Below are positions 61,126 through 64,000 of a DNA stretch of 64,000 nucleotides, one piece after another. The notes below the pieces were generated by a model, which saw nothing but the letters and a program-made list of their open reading frames with translations, did not search any database and had not been told where the DNA came from. The translations under genes were made by a program, and so were the position numbers. Source of the DNA: Pteria penguin (taxonomy: Eukaryota; Mollusca; Bivalvia; Pterioida; Pteriidae); contig CM068588.1 in NCBI GenBank assembly GCA_035048485.1, positions 3,160,639 to 3,224,638 of the forward strand. Reading direction: 5' to 3'. The first letter of the stretch is position 1, and the number at the start of each line of letters is the position of its first letter.

Positions 61126-64000
61126 AGATCCTCGGCTGAGGATAATCAGTGCTGGTCGGGAAGGATGTATAAATGTCAAGGCGAGGATAATCAATGGTGG
61201 TCGAAATGGGGTAGGAATGTCAAGGTATTTAGAAGGCAGGACCCTGGTGTTACGGCTGAGGATAATCAGTGGTAGTCGAGGAGGGGTTAGAAATGTCAAG
61301 GTACTGGTACGCAGGACCCTGGGGCCATAGCTGAAGATAATCAGTGCTTGTGGGAAGTGGGTAGGAATGTCAAGGTGAAAGTAGACAGCACCCTGGTGTC
61401 ACGGCTGAGGATAATCAGTGGTGGTCGGGGAGGGGGTAGGAATGTCAAGGTACTGGTAGACAGGACCCTGGGGTCACGGCTGAGAATAATCAGTGCTGGT
61501 GGGAAATGGGTAGGAATGTCAAGGTAAAAGTAGGCAGGACCCTGGTGTCACGGCTGAGGATAATCAGTGGTGGTCGGGGAGGGGGTAGGAATGTCAAGGT
61601 ATTGAGTAGGCAGGACCCTGGTGTCACGGCTGAGGATAATCAGTGGTGGTCGGGGAGGGGGTAGGAATGTCAAGGTACTGAATAGGCAGGATCCTTGTGT
61701 CATGGCTGAGCATAATCAGTGGTGGTCGGGGGGAGGGGTAGGAATGTCAAGGTATTGAGTAGGCAGGACCCTTGTGTCACGGCTGAGCATAATCAGTGTT
61801 GGTCGGGGAGGGGGTAGGAAAGTCAAGGTAATGAATAGGCAGGACCCTGGTGTCACGGCTCAGGATAATCAGTGGTGGTCTGGAATGGGTAGGAATGTCA
61901 AGGTATTGAATAGACAGGACCCTGGTGTCACGGTTGAGGATGATCATTGGTAGTCGGGTAGGTAGTAGAAATTTCGAGGTAATGAGTAGGCAGGAACCTG
62001 GTGTCACGGCTCAGGATAATCAGTGGTGGTCTGGAATGGGTAGGAATGTCAAGGTAATGAGTAGGCAGGAACCTGGTGTCACGGTTGAGGATGATCATTG
62101 GTAGTCGGGTAGGTAGTAGAAATTTCGAGGTAATGAGTAGGCAGGACCCTGGTGTCACGGCTGAGGATAATCAGTGGTGGTCGGTGAGAGGATAGGAATG
62201 TCAAGGTATTGAGTAGGCAGGACCCTGGTGTCACGGCTGAGGATAATCAGTGGTGGTCGGGTAGGTAGTGGAAATGTCGAGGTATTGAGTAGGCAGGACC
62301 CTGGTGTCACGGCTGAGGATAATCAGTGGTAGTCGGGAATGGGGTAGGAATGTCAAGGTATTGAGTAGGCAGGACCCTTGTGTCACGGCTGAGCATAATA
62401 AGAGGTGGTCGGGGGAGGGGGTAGGAATGTCAAGGTATTGAGTAGGCAGGACCCTTGTGTCACGGCTGAGCATAATCAGTAGTGGTCGGGAAGGGGGTAG
62501 GAATGTCAAGGTATTGAGTGGGCAGGACCCTGGTGTCACGGCTCAGGATAATCAGTGGTGGTCGGGGAGGGGTTAGTAATATCAAGGTATTGAGTAGACA
62601 GGACCCTGGAGTCACGGCTGAGAATAATCAGTGCTGTTGGGAATTAGGTAGGAATGTCAGGTAAAAGAAGGCAGGACCCTTGTGTCACGGCTGAGGATAA
62701 TCAGTGGTGGTCGGGTAGGTAGTAGAAATGTCAAGGTATTGAGTAGGCAGGACCCTGGTGTCACGGCTGAGGATAATCAGTGGTGGTCGGGGAGGGGGTA
62801 GGAATGTCAAGGTATTGAGTAGGCAGGACCCTGGTGTCACGGCTGAGGATAATCAGTGGTGGTCGGGGAGGGGGTAGGAATGTCAAGGTATTGAGTAGGC
62901 AGGATCCTTGTGTCATGGCTGAGCATAATCAGTGGTGGTCGGGGGGAGGGGTAGGAATGTCAAGGTATTGAGTAGGCAGGACCCTTGTGTCACGGCTGAG
63001 CATAATCAGTGTTGGTCGGGGAGGGGGTAGGAAAGTCAAGGTATTGAATAGGCAGGACCCTGGTGTCACGGCTCAGGATAATCAGTGGTGGTCTGGAATG
63101 GGTAGGAATGTCAAGGTATTGAATAGACAGGACCCTGGTGTCACGGTTGAGGATGATCATTGGTAGTCGGGTAGGTAGTAGAAATTTCGAGGTAATGAGT
63201 AGGCAGGAACCTGGTGTCACGGCTCAGGATAATCAGTGGTGGTCTGGAATGGGTAGGAATGTCAAGGTAATGAGTAGGCAGGAACCTGGTGTCACGGTTG
63301 AGGATGATCATTGGTAGTCGGGTAGGTAGTAGAAATTTCGAGGTAATGAGTAGGCAGGACCCTGGTGTCACGGCTGAGGATAATCAGTGGTGGTCGGTGA
63401 GAGGATAGGAATGTCAAGGTATTGAGTAGGCAGGACCCTGGTGTCACGGCTGAGGATAATCAGTAGTGGTCGGGTAGGTAGTGGAAATGTCGAGGTATTG
63501 AGTAGGCAGGACCCTGGTGTCACGGCTGAGGATAATCAGTGGTAGTCGGGAATGGGGTAGGAATGTCAAGGTATTGAGTAGGCAGGACCCTTGTGTCACG
63601 GCTGAGCATAATAAGAGGTGGTCGGGGGAGGGGGTAGGAATGTCAAGGTATTGAGTAGGCAGGACCCTTGTGTCACGGCTGAGCATAATCAGTAGTGGTC
63701 GGGAAGGGGGTAGGAATGTCAAGGTATTGAGTGGGCAGGACCCTGGTGTCACGGCCGAGGATAATAAGTGGTGGTCGGGGAGGGGGTAGAAATTTCAAGG
63801 CATTGAGTAGGCAGGACCCTGGAGTCACGGCTGAGAATAATCAGTGCTGTTGGGAAATGGGTAGGAATGTCAGGTAAAAGAAGGCAGGATCATGGTGTCA
63901 CGGCTGAGGAAAATCAGTGGTGGTCGGGGAGGCGGTAGGAATGTCAAGGTACTGGCAGATAGGACCCTGGGGTCACGGCTGAGGATAATCAGTGGTGGTC
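61126..64000. repeat. 76-bp minisatellite with 1,213-bp higher-order repeat
   Basis: About 38 units of GTCACGGCTGAGGATAATCA, GTGGTGGTCGGGGAGGGGGT, AGGAATGTCAAGGTATTGAG, TAGGCAGGACCCTGGT. A block of about 16 units from roughly 61,550 to 62,640 recurs 1,213 bp downstream with only scattered substitutions (for example TAATG against TATTG near 61832/63045). A nested two-unit (151-bp) duplication also occurs inside each block (61777-62158). It is GC-richer than the rest of the window and continues past the window end. Minus-strand frames of 76-102 codons are by-products. Confidence 0.97.

Noticed and set aside
1..64000. Hammerhead-type ribozyme cores or telomeric repeats within the arrays
   Set aside because: I looked for CTGATGAG paired with GAAA and for tandem TTAGGG; no convincing instance was found by eye.

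Overview
This window looks like about 64 kb of AT-rich, gene-poor nuclear DNA from a marine invertebrate, most likely a bivalve mollusc. The reasons are: no dense coding on either strand; many microsatellites, with three (AT)n tracts of about 90 bp; dispersed tRNA-derived (SINE-like) repeats and short inverted-repeat elements of a style I associate with bivalve genomes; and an exceptional number of minisatellites. The species guess comes from remembered repeat style, not from a gene. I find no protein-coding gene I can defend. Every long open frame either lies inside a tandem array or microsatellite, where it is a by-product of the repeat, or is a short unrecognisable frame in unique AT-rich DNA. 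The window could be intergenic or lie within large introns.

Layout. 1-13143: mostly unique AT-rich DNA with a nuclear-receptor-type direct repeat near 4.55 kb, a T-rich tract and (GA)n near 7.2-7.6 kb, and a decayed inverted-repeat element near 9 kb. 13144-17378: a 30-bp and a 29-bp minisatellite flank unique DNA that holds an X-box-like palindrome and a duplicated POU-like motif near 15.8 kb. 17379-25929: unique DNA with (CT)n, a SINE-like copy, (AT)n, CAA repeats and a possible LTR end near 24.9 kb. 25930-27560: a 25-bp array with a 12-unit higher-order repeat, then decayed repeat DNA. 27561-31970: unique DNA with a 42-bp palindrome next to (AT)n. 31971-33942: two unrelated arrays back to back (65 bp and 60 bp); the 65-bp unit carries a tRNA-type A-box match. 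34890-38045: T-rich tracts, a small dispersed repeat, and 31-bp and 17-bp arrays. 38450-39780: a 42/48-bp array. 41276-43205: (AT)n, then a 118-bp triplication whose third copy is split by a short transposon-like element. 44160-47295: a degenerate triplet with ETS-like sites, (GA)n, a foldback element and a well-preserved tRNA-derived SINE. 47536-48392: a 23-bp array. 53232-55018: a 28-bp array with nested higher-order repeats, a 43-bp array and a second SINE-like copy. 56545-59715: CAT repeats and two decayed arrays (38 bp and about 50 bp). 61126-64000: a 76-bp array with a 1,213-bp higher-order period that runs off the window end.

The main signal is the set of about fourteen sizeable tandem arrays with unrelated monomers of 17 to 76 bp. 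They cover about a fifth of the window, and several have clear higher-order structure showing recent segmental amplification. No CRISPR, rRNA, true tRNA gene, telomere repeat or hammerhead-type core was recognised.
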